A stretch of 22,220 nt of DNA, taken from the IMG/VR virus record IMGVR_UViG_3300044730_002166, positions 1 through 22,220 of that record, one strand, 5' to 3'. Both the position numbers and the translations under genes were made by a program. Numbering within the stretch: the stretch's first letter is position 1; every line of letters begins with the position of its first letter. Under the pieces are notes generated by a model that did not search any database, was not told where the DNA came from, and was given only the letters and a program-made list of their open reading frames with translations. This document shows, one piece after another, positions 1 to 6,532 of this stretch. Source of the DNA: a virus.

Positions 1-416
1 ACAATCTCCTTCTTGCCGTTGATCGTGGCCTTGCACCAGTCGAGGAGCCTCTCAGGAACACCTGCGAAGTTACCTGCATTGGTCTCACGGGCCACACCGG
101 AGTTCGAGTAAACTCCAACACCGCAGTTGAAACCGAACGAGACGAGGGCATCGAACATATTCTGCGTGAGCTGAACTTTGATGTTCTTTTTGATCGAGTC
201 CTCACACTTCTTCACCTCTTCGCGGAGGAGGTCATAGGCCTTCTCCTTCGTGATGGCAACACCGTCTGGAAAGTTGTCCGTTGGCTTGATGAGGTAACCG
301 ATTCCGATGGTTCGGAGACCGGCAACGTCCTTGTAAGGTGTGAGAACGCAGCCTTCCCACTTTTCGATGAACTGGAGACCATTCATTGATGTAACGAGAT
401 TATTGTTGATGCTCAT
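1..416 (-). CDS. GH24 phage lysozyme (endolysin), 3' end outside window
   Basis: This is a muramidase that would cleave the glycan strands of peptidoglycan at the end of infection. The minus-strand frame is open from an ATG at 416 to the window edge, giving about 138 residues; the C-terminus is missing. The GH24 catalytic pattern is complete near the N-terminus: Glu21, then 8 residues, Asp30, then 5 residues, Thr36, followed by the conserved IGIGY. Further on, a QNMFDALVSFGFNCG stretch matches the conserved second half of T4/lambdoid lysozymes. No signal peptide or SAR segment is visible, so release would need a holin that is not in this window. There is no clear Shine-Dalgarno sequence before the ATG. 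The gene diverges from the deaminase unit. The family call is firm; only the length is unknown. Confidence 0.92.
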   Translation of the reverse strand, partial: MSINNNLVTSMNGLQFIEKWEGCVLTPYKDVAGLRTIGIGYLIKPTDNFPDGVAITKEKAYDLLREEVKKCEDSIKKNIKVQLTQNMFDALVSFGFNCGVGVYSNSGVARETNAGNFAGVPERLLDWCKATINGKKEI

Positions 417-529
417 GGTCACTAAATATCGCGCGCGAAAATTTTTGTTGTACACGACGACCGATCAGTGTAAATTCACTTTGTTGTTTGGAATTTGCCA
501 ATCAACTTTGTCTTTCAACCTGTCAACCA

Positions 530-559
530 GTGTAAAGGACTCTTCAGAATGGTTATACT
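530..559 (+). promoter_or_regulatory. Phage promoter copy 1 (TGTAAA-N17-TATACT)
   Basis: GTGTAAAGGA at 530-539 is followed by exactly 14 nt and TATACT at 554-559, then G. The same arrangement with the same spacing precedes the genes at 4230, 5195 and 7653 and the tRNA genes. Transcription would start near 566, leaving a leader of only about six nt before the ATG at 572. Confidence 0.72.
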
Positions 560-571
560 GAGAGTACCAAC

Positions 572-931
572 ATGGCTTCCGACAAAAAGATGTTAGCAGA
601 GGCAGCTTCCGCTGCGATCAGGAGCAAGGACATTCGTACTTTCCTCCTCGGTGCGGTGGGCCTGCGTGCCGATGGCGTATTTGTTTCCTCGAGGAACATT
701 CCGGCGCCTGAGGCCACCTTCGAACGGAACCACCACGCTGAGACTCGCCTCGCGAGAAAGTTGACTCCGGGATCCACTGTTTGGGTGGCACGTGTGGCAC
801 GCCGGGATGGTTCCTGGGCGATGGCGAAACCGTGCAGAGGTTGCGAACGGAGGCTTCGGATCGCGGGTGTTTCTCGCATCGTTTACACGATCGGACCGAA
901 CGAGTGGGGTGTGATCTCGTGCGAGTCCTGA
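572..931 (+). CDS. Cytidine/deoxycytidylate deaminase-like protein
   Basis: This 119-residue protein has the zinc signature of the cytidine deaminase superfamily. HAE at residues 55-57 supplies the first zinc ligand and the catalytic Glu, and PCRGC at 87-91 supplies two Cys ligands. The C-terminal VSRIVYTIG strand fits the fold. Members act on free cytidine or dCMP, on tRNA, or on nucleic acids; the sequence alone does not tell which. The length suits a minimal single-domain deaminase. Free-nucleotide deamination is the commonest phage use, feeding dTMP synthesis, but no thymidylate synthase is visible nearby. Translation begins about six nt after the predicted transcription start, with no clear Shine-Dalgarno sequence. 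The next gene starts inside its last codons, so the two are probably translationally coupled. Confidence 0.8.
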   Translation: MASDKKMLAEAASAAIRSKDIRTFLLGAVGLRADGVFVSSRNIPAPEATFERNHHAETRLARKLTPGSTVWVARVARRDGSWAMAKPCRGCERRLRIAGVSRIVYTIGPNEWGVISCES

Positions 932-1296
932 TCCTCGATGATGAACTGGAACGTCACGCGGAGTTCGATGCGATCTACGTGGGACACGAGGTCACTCACA
1001 CGGTGTCCTACACACAGTTCATCAAGGAACTCATCGGTGGTTCCCCGTGGGATCTCATCCACCTCGACCACGACCTGGGCCACGGTGATTCCTACCTGGA
1101 TGGATGGGGGAACTCGCAGTTCTACACGGGTCAACACGCCGCTCAACGTGTCTGCGATCTTAAGGAGGAGGAACTTCCAAGTGAAGTAATCGTCCACAGC
1201 ATGAATCCCTTAGGATCGCAGAACATCCTCTTTAATTTGCGCGCTCGACGCATCCCATCGAGCTGGCGACCTTACAGCACATTAATGAGGAAGTGA
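919..1296 (+). CDS. Receiver-like protein of the cyclic-phosphate-processing (cREC) type
   Basis: The product is about 125 residues. I place the start at GTG 919, which gives an N-terminus reading MRVLILDDE, the standard first strand of this family; the frame is open further upstream only as overlap with the deaminase gene. Conserved points are the DD pair after strand 1, a second acidic cluster LDHDLGHG, and a late VHSMNPLG segment. These match the cREC family, which is predicted from genome context (not proven) to process cyclic-phosphate ends in RNA repair or nucleotide signalling. An ordinary two-component receiver would carry a phospho-acceptor Asp and a conserved Lys in other positions. 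It overlaps the deaminase by 13 nt. In a phage it could repair cleaved tRNA or remove a cyclic nucleotide signal; this is inference. Confidence 0.62.
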   Translation: MRVLILDDELERHAEFDAIYVGHEVTHTVSYTQFIKELIGGSPWDLIHLDHDLGHGDSYLDGWGNSQFYTGQHAAQRVCDLKEEELPSEVIVHSMNPLGSQNILFNLRARRIPSSWRPYSTLMRK

Positions 1297-1304
1297 GGAA
1301 CAAC

Positions 1305-1436
1305 ATGTCAGTGCAATCTAATGAATCTCGTGATAAGATGTCCAAGACACACCTACTTCTGGGTGTTCTCGGAGTGGCAGCAGCAATCGCAGTAGTATAC
1401 GCAGTAGTCAAGTCCAACAACAAATACAACAAGTGA
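1305..1436 (+). CDS. 43-residue single-pass membrane protein
   Basis: An ATG at 1305, preceded by GAGGA five nt upstream, opens a 43-codon frame. Residues 1-15 are polar (many Ser, Lys, Asp). Residues 16-35 form one Leu/Val/Ala-rich transmembrane helix. The tail is KSNNKYNK. It lies between the cREC gene (9-nt gap) and the next gene, whose GTG overlaps its stop as GTGA. Good ribosome site, tight packing and a clean helix argue that it is real. The function is unknown. A lone small helix could be a holin or antiholin, but nothing here proves that. Confidence 0.6.
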   Translation: MSVQSNESRDKMSKTHLLLGVLGVAAAIAVVYAVVKSNNKYNK

Positions 1437-1777
1437 GTCAACATCAAATGAAGAAGCAGAACGTCATCTCGAAGAGCCAGTCGAAGTCCACTTACCGCGG
1501 CAGCGTCAACCAACCTGAAGTGTATAACATGGACGCTTTGTCTTACGCATCGGACGAAGAGCTCGAGAGACTTCACAATCATCTTCAAGACGAACGTGAA
1601 AAGGCCTCGCGCATGACTGATTTCCTCGTATCGTGGGAAACGGAGATCTGTTACGTCCAGCGCGAGATCAAGATCCGCAACAGCAGGAGAGTTGCACACG
1701 AAAAGTACGTCCGCAACAATCCAGACTATTACTACGAAAACTCCACCTCTGAAGACTACGATCAGTCCTCCAACTGA
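1433..1777 (+). CDS. Hypothetical protein with central coiled coil
   Basis: This 114-residue product is not recognised. The GTG at 1433 overlaps the stop of the preceding gene (GTGA); an ATG at 1448 would give a protein five residues shorter, and neither has a clear Shine-Dalgarno sequence. The N-terminus is basic and Ser-rich. Residues about 35-90 are a charged helical stretch (ASDEELERLHNHLQ onward) with heptad-like spacing. The C-terminus is Asn/Tyr/Ser-rich and acidic. There is no signal peptide or membrane segment. It lies directly upstream of the sigma factor gene in the same operon. Confidence 0.6.
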   Translation: MSQHQMKKQNVISKSQSKSTYRGSVNQPEVYNMDALSYASDEELERLHNHLQDEREKASRMTDFLVSWETEICYVQREIKIRNSRRVAHEKYVRNNPDYYYENSTSEDYDQSSN

Positions 1778-1794
1778 TCTACAGAGAAAAAAGA

Positions 1795-2616
1795 ATGAAC
1801 CTCGCTAAAAAGCAGACTTCTGCAGTCGCACCAAACGGTGGCACCATCAGTGCCTATCTCAACGACTTGAAGTCGTACCCACAGCTCAAGCACCCAGAAG
1901 TCGTGAGTCTTTTCCAGACTTACGAGACTGGTGGGGTCGCCGGCGAACGAGCGAGGAAGAAGCTGATCGAAAGCAACCTTCGTCTCGTCATATCCATCGC
2001 GAAGAAGCAGAAGGGCCACAACATTCCCCTCGAGGACCTCATCCAAGAGGGGAACCTCGGCCTCCTCAAGGCGATCGAGCGCTTCGATTACAAGAAGGGA
2101 TTTCGGTTCTCCACCTACGCAACGTGGTGGATCAAGCAGGCGATCTCCCAACACGTCCTGAAGCGCAAGCGCATGATCAGGCTTCCTGCACATGCGGCGG
2201 GAATTCAGCGTAAATTGATGCAAGCGTCCGAAGAGTTCAAGGAAATGATGGGATTCGATCCATCACAAGAAGACTTGATGGCGCTCGTCGATGCCTCAGA
2301 AACTGTTGTAAAAGCCACAATGGCAAGTGGAAACAGCGTAGTTTCACTCAGTCAGACAATCTCTTCCGATCCTGACTCGGGAACGCTTGAAGACAAGATT
2401 GAAGACAGCGACAGTAGAAACGATCCCTTCTACAACGTTTCTTCGCGTGAACTTATGGACATCGTAAGAAACGTTCTGTCAACTCTTACTGAAAAAGAAT
2501 CTGCAATACTACGTCTGCGGTTTGGTCTGTTTGACGAAGCCGCATTGACTGAAGAAGACTACAGTATTACAGAGGAAGAGCAGCAGCAATTGATGAAAGG
2601 TGTTCCTCTGAAATGA
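1795..2616 (+). CDS. Sigma-70-family RNA polymerase sigma factor lacking region 4.2
   Basis: This 273-residue protein should bind host RNA polymerase and direct it to phage promoters. In order it shows region 1.2 (from YLNDLKSYPQ, about residue 21), region 2.1-2.2 (ESNLRLVISIAKK, then IPLEDLIQEGNLGLLKAIERFDY), region 2.3-2.4 with RFSTYATWWIKQAI for -10 melting and recognition, region 3 (about 135-190), and region 4.1 (LSTLTEKESAILRLRFGL). After RFGL, where RpoD-type factors continue into the TLEEVG...RERIRQIE helix-turn-helix that reads the -35 box, this protein has an acidic tail and stops. No frameshifted region 4.2 is visible just downstream. The last third is more AT-rich than the first half. 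Stop and next start overlap as ATGA. A separate HTH protein two genes downstream could supply the missing function. Confidence 0.9.
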   Translation: MNLAKKQTSAVAPNGGTISAYLNDLKSYPQLKHPEVVSLFQTYETGGVAGERARKKLIESNLRLVISIAKKQKGHNIPLEDLIQEGNLGLLKAIERFDYKKGFRFSTYATWWIKQAISQHVLKRKRMIRLPAHAAGIQRKLMQASEEFKEMMGFDPSQEDLMALVDASETVVKATMASGNSVVSLSQTISSDPDSGTLEDKIEDSDSRNDPFYNVSSRELMDIVRNVLSTLTEKESAILRLRFGLFDEAALTEEDYSITEEEQQQLMKGVPLK

Positions 2617-2837
2617 CCTTCGGTCACTTCTTACTTGCATTGTGTGCTGTTGCATCAACATTATCAATGTCATTTAGTCTAATGACATTGATGGCTTGCA
2701 AAAGACTTTCAGGCGAATTAGAACGTCATGTTCGAAAAATGAATGAAAGTGGCAACTTCACAGAACAAGATTTGAATACACGACTTGATCAACTACAGAG
2801 AATGAGATTCTCACCGCTTAATTTGAGACAAAGATGA
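2613..2837 (+). CDS. Small membrane protein in the sigma operon
   Basis: This 74-residue product is not recognised. Residues about 5-29 (HFLLALCAVASTLSM onward) form one hydrophobic segment, either a membrane anchor or an uncleaved signal. It is followed by a polar, probably helical cytoplasmic part with a QDLNTRLDQLQRMR stretch. Its ATG overlaps the sigma factor stop (ATGA), and its own stop overlaps the next start in the same way, so three genes are translationally coupled. That coupling suggests work related to the sigma factor, for example tethering it, but this is inference. Confidence 0.62.
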   Translation: MTFGHFLLALCAVASTLSMSFSLMTLMACKRLSGELERHVRKMNESGNFTEQDLNTRLDQLQRMRFSPLNLRQR

Positions 2838-3103
2838 AAAAGCAAAAAAGCGCAGTGTATGCGACGGTGACGAACGACGATGGCGTCAACTATCGTGAAA
2901 TCGCGGACATGATGACGGAGATTGGTTTCAAGATGAACCATTCATCGGCGCGAAACTACGTACTTAGAGTAATGCGAAAGTTCGCAGATGCTATAATTGA
3001 CAGCTGGGGTTTAGATGTACCAGAACATAATCTCGAAAAGATTGTAAAATCTCAGAAATTTCAGCAGGCAATCAGTGAAATACTTCAAGGTATCGAAGTC
3101 TGA
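2834..3103 (+). CDS. Small helix-turn-helix protein resembling sigma region 4.2
   Basis: This 89-residue protein has a central helix-turn-helix. YREIADMM (about residues 20-27) forms the first helix, a short turn follows, and MNHSSARNYVLRVMRKFADAI (about 34-54) gives the recognition helix and its extension. The layout (x-E-I-A then Ser-Ala-Arg-Asn and a basic helix) resembles sigma region 4.2, TLEEIA...RERVRQIE...KLR, but the match is weak by eye. The remainder is helical without other domains. It is the third gene of the ATGA-coupled sigma operon, and the sigma factor there lacks region 4.2. It may be a detached -35-reading domain; otherwise it is an independent small transcription regulator. 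Confidence 0.6.
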   Translation: MKKQKSAVYATVTNDDGVNYREIADMMTEIGFKMNHSSARNYVLRVMRKFADAIIDSWGLDVPEHNLEKIVKSQKFQQAISEILQGIEV

Positions 3104-3126
3104 CTGATAAACCGAGAGAGCATGAC

Positions 3127-3489
3127 ATGAGACTCAATAAAAAAAGCATATCGAAGGTTTCGCTGTTGGACCTTCTGAGGAGGAAACACTCCAATCTCGA
3201 AAAGTTCATCAATGAAAATGGAATTGTTACTTACGACCGTTTGGTTTCGAGATGCGCATCTATCGGTGTTGTTCCTCCTTCCGAAGATCAATTTAACGAC
3301 TCGATGGGGAACCCAAAAGTGCATCAGTTCTCTTCGCCTACTGAGGGAATAGTTGTACTCAATCCGATCGCCGAAGACAACCAGAATATCTCGGAATTGA
3401 CAGACCAAGAACAGGACGCTGAGGTTTTAGAGAATACTTTAGCAGCAAAGAAGCGCAAGAGAAAGTCTTCTTCAGACGATCAGGCCTGA
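3127..3489 (+). CDS. Hypothetical protein with Lys/Arg-rich tail
   Basis: This 120-residue product is not recognised. The first 70 residues look folded, with a basic helix (LLDLLRRKHSNLEKFI) followed by IVTYDRLVSRCASIGVVPPSE, the kind of segment seen in small phage proteins with winged or helical domains. The C-terminal 40 residues are acidic (ISELTDQEQDAEVLE) and then strongly basic (KKRKRK), probably disordered. GAGAG about ten nt before the ATG is a weak Shine-Dalgarno sequence. It is the last gene of the unit that carries the sigma factor. Confidence 0.6.
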   Translation: MRLNKKSISKVSLLDLLRRKHSNLEKFINENGIVTYDRLVSRCASIGVVPPSEDQFNDSMGNPKVHQFSSPTEGIVVLNPIAEDNQNISELTDQEQDAEVLENTLAAKKRKRKSSSDDQA

Positions 3490-3497
3490 CTCCATTC

Positions 3498-3527
3498 GTT
3501 TAAACAATTCCCCGTCTTGTGTATAGT
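3498..3527 (+). promoter_or_regulatory. Weak copy of phage promoter before the transglycosylase gene
   Basis: GTTTAAACAA at 3498-3507 lies exactly 14 nt before TATAGT at 3522-3527. The -10 box is good. The -35 box fits the family consensus only partly (GT, then AAA). Transcription would start near 3534, giving a leader of about 70 nt, unlike the near-leaderless copies. Confidence 0.45.
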
Positions 3528-3605
3528 TAGTGCACTCCTGGAGACAAATGTGATCTCTCAAAAATCGCAGATGATCCTAGGAGCTCACAAGGAGAAATGT
3601 AGGTA

Positions 3606-4181
3606 ATGACTAATTTAGCTATCGCACTGATGCTTGCACTGCAGACAGCTTTGCCAGGTGTCAGCCAAGATCGGCTCAGAGTTGTGTCAGAGGACATGGT
3701 CTCGGTCGTAAATAATGAATATGCAGCAGGCCGCATCAAGGGTGCTCTTCCTCAGGAAAAAGCGCTGCCCATGCTTGCTGCAGTAGCCGTCGGAGAATCA
3801 GCCTTGCGCAAGGACATAGAGTCCTGCAAGGTCGCAGGTGACGGTGGGAAATCTGTGGGTCTCGGTCAGGTGATGAGAGGACCTAACTGGCAAGGGTTCT
3901 CTCGCAAAGAGATCTGTGGTAACAGAAAGCTGCAGCTTCGTTTAGCACTTCACGTTTTGGATGCGTGCTGGACGCGCTCCCCGGAAGCTTCTTCCACGTT
4001 CAAGTGCTACACCTCGGGAAATCCCAACAAGGAATCTTACGCAGCGCGTCATGAACATTGGACTTATAAGAGGGTCCACAAGAATGTTAATACGAGCATT
4101 GCGAGCCAGAAGATACAGACCTGTTGCATGCAGAGCTTGTCTTCATTCTACGTTCGTGAGAGAAATACTTGCGAACTCTGA
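3606..4181 (+). CDS. Exported lytic transglycosylase (SLT-type)
   Basis: This 191-residue protein probably cleaves peptidoglycan in the periplasm. An N-terminal hydrophobic segment (residues 3-19) looks like a signal peptide or anchor. The catalytic Glu is likely E64 in AVAVGESAL, followed by SVGLGQVM at 83-90, which matches the Gly/Gln motif of goose-type/SLT folds. A later YTSGNP-ESYAARH segment fits the fold's last helix. Four or more Cys residues suggest an oxidising compartment. The start is fixed by an in-frame TAG two codons upstream. AAGGAG sits 11 nt before it, with an ATG-TAG start-stop pair between them. It could act in entry, in lysis beside the GH24 enzyme, or as a wall-modifying factor. 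Confidence 0.78.
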   Translation: MTNLAIALMLALQTALPGVSQDRLRVVSEDMVSVVNNEYAAGRIKGALPQEKALPMLAAVAVGESALRKDIESCKVAGDGGKSVGLGQVMRGPNWQGFSRKEICGNRKLQLRLALHVLDACWTRSPEASSTFKCYTSGNPNKESYAARHEHWTYKRVHKNVNTSIASQKIQTCCMQSLSSFYVRERNTCEL

Positions 4182-4192
4182 GACCCGCCTCA

Positions 4193-4222
4193 GTGTAAAC
4201 TGAATCAAAATTAGGATACGGT
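4193..4222 (+). promoter_or_regulatory. Phage promoter copy 3 (TGTAAA-N17-TACGGT)
   Basis: GTGTAAACTG at 4193-4202 is followed by 14 nt and TACGGT at 4217-4222. The -10 box keeps only the key T, A and final T, but the -35 box and spacing match the strong copies. Seven nt separate it from the ATG at 4230, predicting a leaderless message. Confidence 0.55.
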
Positions 4223-4229
4223 TGTAATC

Positions 4230-4427
4230 ATGATGAAGCATATCACGTTTCTTTTGGTCACGGCCGTATCCGTTCAAGTTTCTGCAGGTACAGCATCCTG
4301 CGGTTTCATCAACGATCATGACGAGAGAATGATGTGCATGGCGTCTTCCACGAGGAACTCTTCGTACTGTTCCTTCATCAAGAAGGAAGACTTGCGGATC
4401 CGGTGCTTCGCATCTCTGGGGAAGTGA
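4230..4427 (+). CDS. Secreted 65-residue protein with duplicated Cys motif
   Basis: The first 19-20 residues are a typical Sec signal peptide (basic start, FLLVTAVSV core, VSAG cleavage region). The mature part of about 45 residues contains two copies of C-x-F-I-x(3)-D-x-R-x(2)-C-x-A-S. The first runs from Cys24 to Ser39 and the second from Cys47 to Ser62, with each Cys pair spaced by 12. The four Cys probably form two disulfides in the periplasm or outside the cell. Function unknown; no enzyme motif. The ATG lies seven nt after the -10 box of a phage promoter, so the message is probably leaderless, and there is no Shine-Dalgarno sequence. A second in-frame ATG follows immediately at 4233. 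Confidence 0.7.
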   Translation: MMKHITFLLVTAVSVQVSAGTASCGFINDHDERMMCMASSTRNSSYCSFIKKEDLRIRCFASLGK

Positions 4428-4428
4428 A

Positions 4429-5145
4429 ATGTTGGCACAAGAAACTGACACAAAGAAGATCATCTCTCGGCTTGTCTTGCAGAAGCTGCTGCAGCATGAG
4501 GTCTGCAAGTTCCTCGACAAGAAGAAGTACGAGGATCTTGGAAAAATTTTCCTCTCGGGAGAACCCGACAAGGACCTGAGGCTCGACTTCATCATCACGA
4601 AGACGAACGTTGGGGATCGTTACTACCAAGCGATCGCAGATCTCCAGCTGCGGTGGATCACCGATGACGTCGAGAGGATGGATTCAGATGGAAACGTCTG
4701 GAAGACCTACGAGTTTCGCTTGGCAACCGGAATCAGTTCGCGCTGGAACATGAAGGTTGAAGAAATCGTTGAGCGTGCAGAGTGCATGGCAGCACTTGCC
4801 TCTCTCGTCACCGAGCTCGACGCTCTGATCGGCAAGCAGATGCAGATCCAGACTCTCACGAACGAGCAGCGTCTCCAACGAGAGGATCAAATCCGTCACA
4901 ACAAGATCTGCGAACAAGTCTCACAGATTATTCGGTGGAGAAATCCCGAATTCAGTCGCGGCCTGAGGTCAGGCGGCAAACCTCGCGTGGTTTCTCGTGA
5001 ACCTTTCGCGGCGGCCAAAGTTCCTGCAGGAAAGTACGAGATCGAAATTAACGAAGGAAGTAAACGGTCTCCACGGGTGAGGAAGTTCTTCATCTTTGTC
5101 CCTGAGAACCCCGAGCATCTTGTCTCTGTCAAGAGGATCGCATAA
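4429..5145 (+). CDS. Hypothetical 238-residue protein
   Basis: I do not recognise this family. There is no signal peptide or membrane segment, so it is probably cytoplasmic. Residues about 1-50 are helical and charged. Residues 50-105 look like beta strands (LDFIITK, ADLQLRW, YEFRLATG). Residues about 108-168 are a long helix with heptad-like spacing (VEEIVERAECMAALASL onward), and the C-terminus returns to strands (KYEIEIN, KFFIFVP). It starts one base after the stop of the secreted Cys protein, with GGGGAAG just upstream, so the two share a transcript. Confidence 0.68.
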   Translation: MLAQETDTKKIISRLVLQKLLQHEVCKFLDKKKYEDLGKIFLSGEPDKDLRLDFIITKTNVGDRYYQAIADLQLRWITDDVERMDSDGNVWKTYEFRLATGISSRWNMKVEEIVERAECMAALASLVTELDALIGKQMQIQTLTNEQRLQREDQIRHNKICEQVSQIIRWRNPEFSRGLRSGGKPRVVSREPFAAAKVPAGKYEIEINEGSKRSPRVRKFFIFVPENPEHLVSVKRIA

Positions 5146-5157
5146 GATCTCTTCGCT

Positions 5158-5187
5158 GTGCAAAGTTCAACACTGAGAGTGTATACT
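5158..5187 (+). promoter_or_regulatory. Phage promoter copy 4 (TGCAAA-N17-TATACT), ligase
   Basis: GTGCAAAGTT at 5158-5167, 14 nt, TATACT at 5182-5187. The 10-base upstream box is identical to the copy at 7617. Seven nt separate the -10 box from the ligase ATG, so the predicted start of transcription falls on or one base before the A of ATG. Confidence 0.8.
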
Positions 5188-5194
5188 GAAGACC

Positions 5195-6532
5195 ATGGAA
5201 TCCGTCATCGACATCCTCGAAGCCCTGGAATCTGACAACTCCCGCCTCTTCAAGGAGGAAGTCCTCCGCAAGAGTCGTAGCAACGATCTCCTCAAGCGTG
5301 TGTTCGTTGCAGCAGGCGATCCCTACACCAACTTCTTCGTGAACAAGTTCAAGATGCCTCCCCCGTGTGGGGTCGGAGACGACGATGAAATCCTTGAAAA
5401 CTTCCTCGATGAGATCTACGAGAATCTCTCCACTCGTGCGGTGACCGGCAATGCCGCCAAGGACCTCGTGGTCCGCCTCTTCACCGACATGACCGGTCCG
5501 CAGCAGAAGTGGAGCCTCCGCATCCTCCTTCGCAATCTTCGAGTCGGTGCATCGGAGTCCCTAGTGGAGAAGACTTGGCCCGGTGCGATCGCCAAGTTCT
5601 CCGTTCAGCTCGCGGAATCCCTCGAGTCACACCACGAGACGGGCAAGGGCATCGTGATCGCAGAACCCGTCGAATATCCGGTCCGTGTGGAACCCAAACT
5701 CGACGGTCTCCGATGCATCGCCATCAAGAAGGACGGCGTGGTCACCATGTTCACCCGCAGTGGTTCTCCCATCGAGACTCTTCCTACTATTAAGGCTGCC
5801 CTCGAGGCCGCCTCGTGGGACAACTTCGTTCTCGACGGCGAGGCGATGGGCCGCGACTGGAATGAGTCCGCATCGGTGGTCATGTCCCACAAGACCGCGA
5901 AGGACGATTCCGGCATGGTGTACAACGTGTTCGATGCGATGGTCTTCGATGATTGGAAGGATCAGGCAAACGATGCCGATCTCCTCTCCCGTGTCGATCT
6001 CGTCAAGGAACTCGTGGAAGAGGTCGGTTCTGACCACGTGGTCCACGTTGGTGGCATCACTGCGAAGGACCAGGATCAACTCCTCAAGTTCTACGGCAAG
6101 TGCATCGAGAGCGGTTACGAGGGCATCATGGTGAAGAAACTCGCCTCCCCGTACATCTTCAAGCGCTCCGATTCCGTTCTCAAGCTGAAGCCGGTCACCA
6201 CGTACGAAGGCGTGATCGTGGGTCACTACGAGGGCAATCGTGGTTCCAAGCGCGAAGGCCTGTGGGGCGGTTTCCAGGTGGTGATGCCCAACGGTGTGGT
6301 CACGAAGGTGGGCGGTGGTTACAACGACAAGATTCGTGCGGAGATTTCCATCGATCCTGACTCGTGGATTGGTAAGATTATTGAGATCGAGGGTCAACCT
6401 GACCCCCTCACGGCGGATGGCCTCACCGCCGATGGCCGCATCAGATTTCCTGTGTTTGTTAGGGTTCGTGATTCCCGTGATGTGGATCCCAAGGTGATCG
6501 CGGCGGGGGAGGCGTACCGTGCCTCGAACTGA
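5195..6532 (+). CDS. ATP-dependent DNA ligase
   Basis: This 445-residue ligase seals nicks in phage DNA using ATP, for replication and repair. The N-terminal 150 residues are an alpha-helical DNA-binding domain. The adenylated Lys is K168 in EPKLDGLR (motif I, KxDG). Other motifs are FVLDGEAMG (211-219, III), MVYNVFDAMVFD (241-252, IIIa), GYEGIMVKK (307-315, IV) and LKLKP (329-333, V). An OB-fold follows (about 336-425), with RFPVFVRVRDSR near the end. The length fits family members with an N-terminal extension rather than the shorter T7 enzyme. The PLTADGL-TADGR stretch near residue 405 contains a small tandem duplication. The message is predicted to be leaderless; no Shine-Dalgarno sequence precedes the ATG. 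The next gene overlaps its 3' end by 14 nt. Confidence 0.96.
   Translation: MESVIDILEALESDNSRLFKEEVLRKSRSNDLLKRVFVAAGDPYTNFFVNKFKMPPPCGVGDDDEILENFLDEIYENLSTRAVTGNAAKDLVVRLFTDMTGPQQKWSLRILLRNLRVGASESLVEKTWPGAIAKFSVQLAESLESHHETGKGIVIAEPVEYPVRVEPKLDGLRCIAIKKDGVVTMFTRSGSPIETLPTIKAALEAASWDNFVLDGEAMGRDWNESASVVMSHKTAKDDSGMVYNVFDAMVFDDWKDQANDADLLSRVDLVKELVEEVGSDHVVHVGGITAKDQDQLLKFYGKCIESGYEGIMVKKLASPYIFKRSDSVLKLKPVTTYEGVIVGHYEGNRGSKREGLWGGFQVVMPNGVVTKVGGGYNDKIRAEISIDPDSWIGKIIEIEGQPDPLTADGLTADGRIRFPVFVRVRDSRDVDPKVIAAGEAYRASN

Noticed and set aside
468-497. GTGTAAATTC box resembling the phage promoter
   Set aside because: At the required 14-nt spacing the sequence is AATTTG, not a -10 box.
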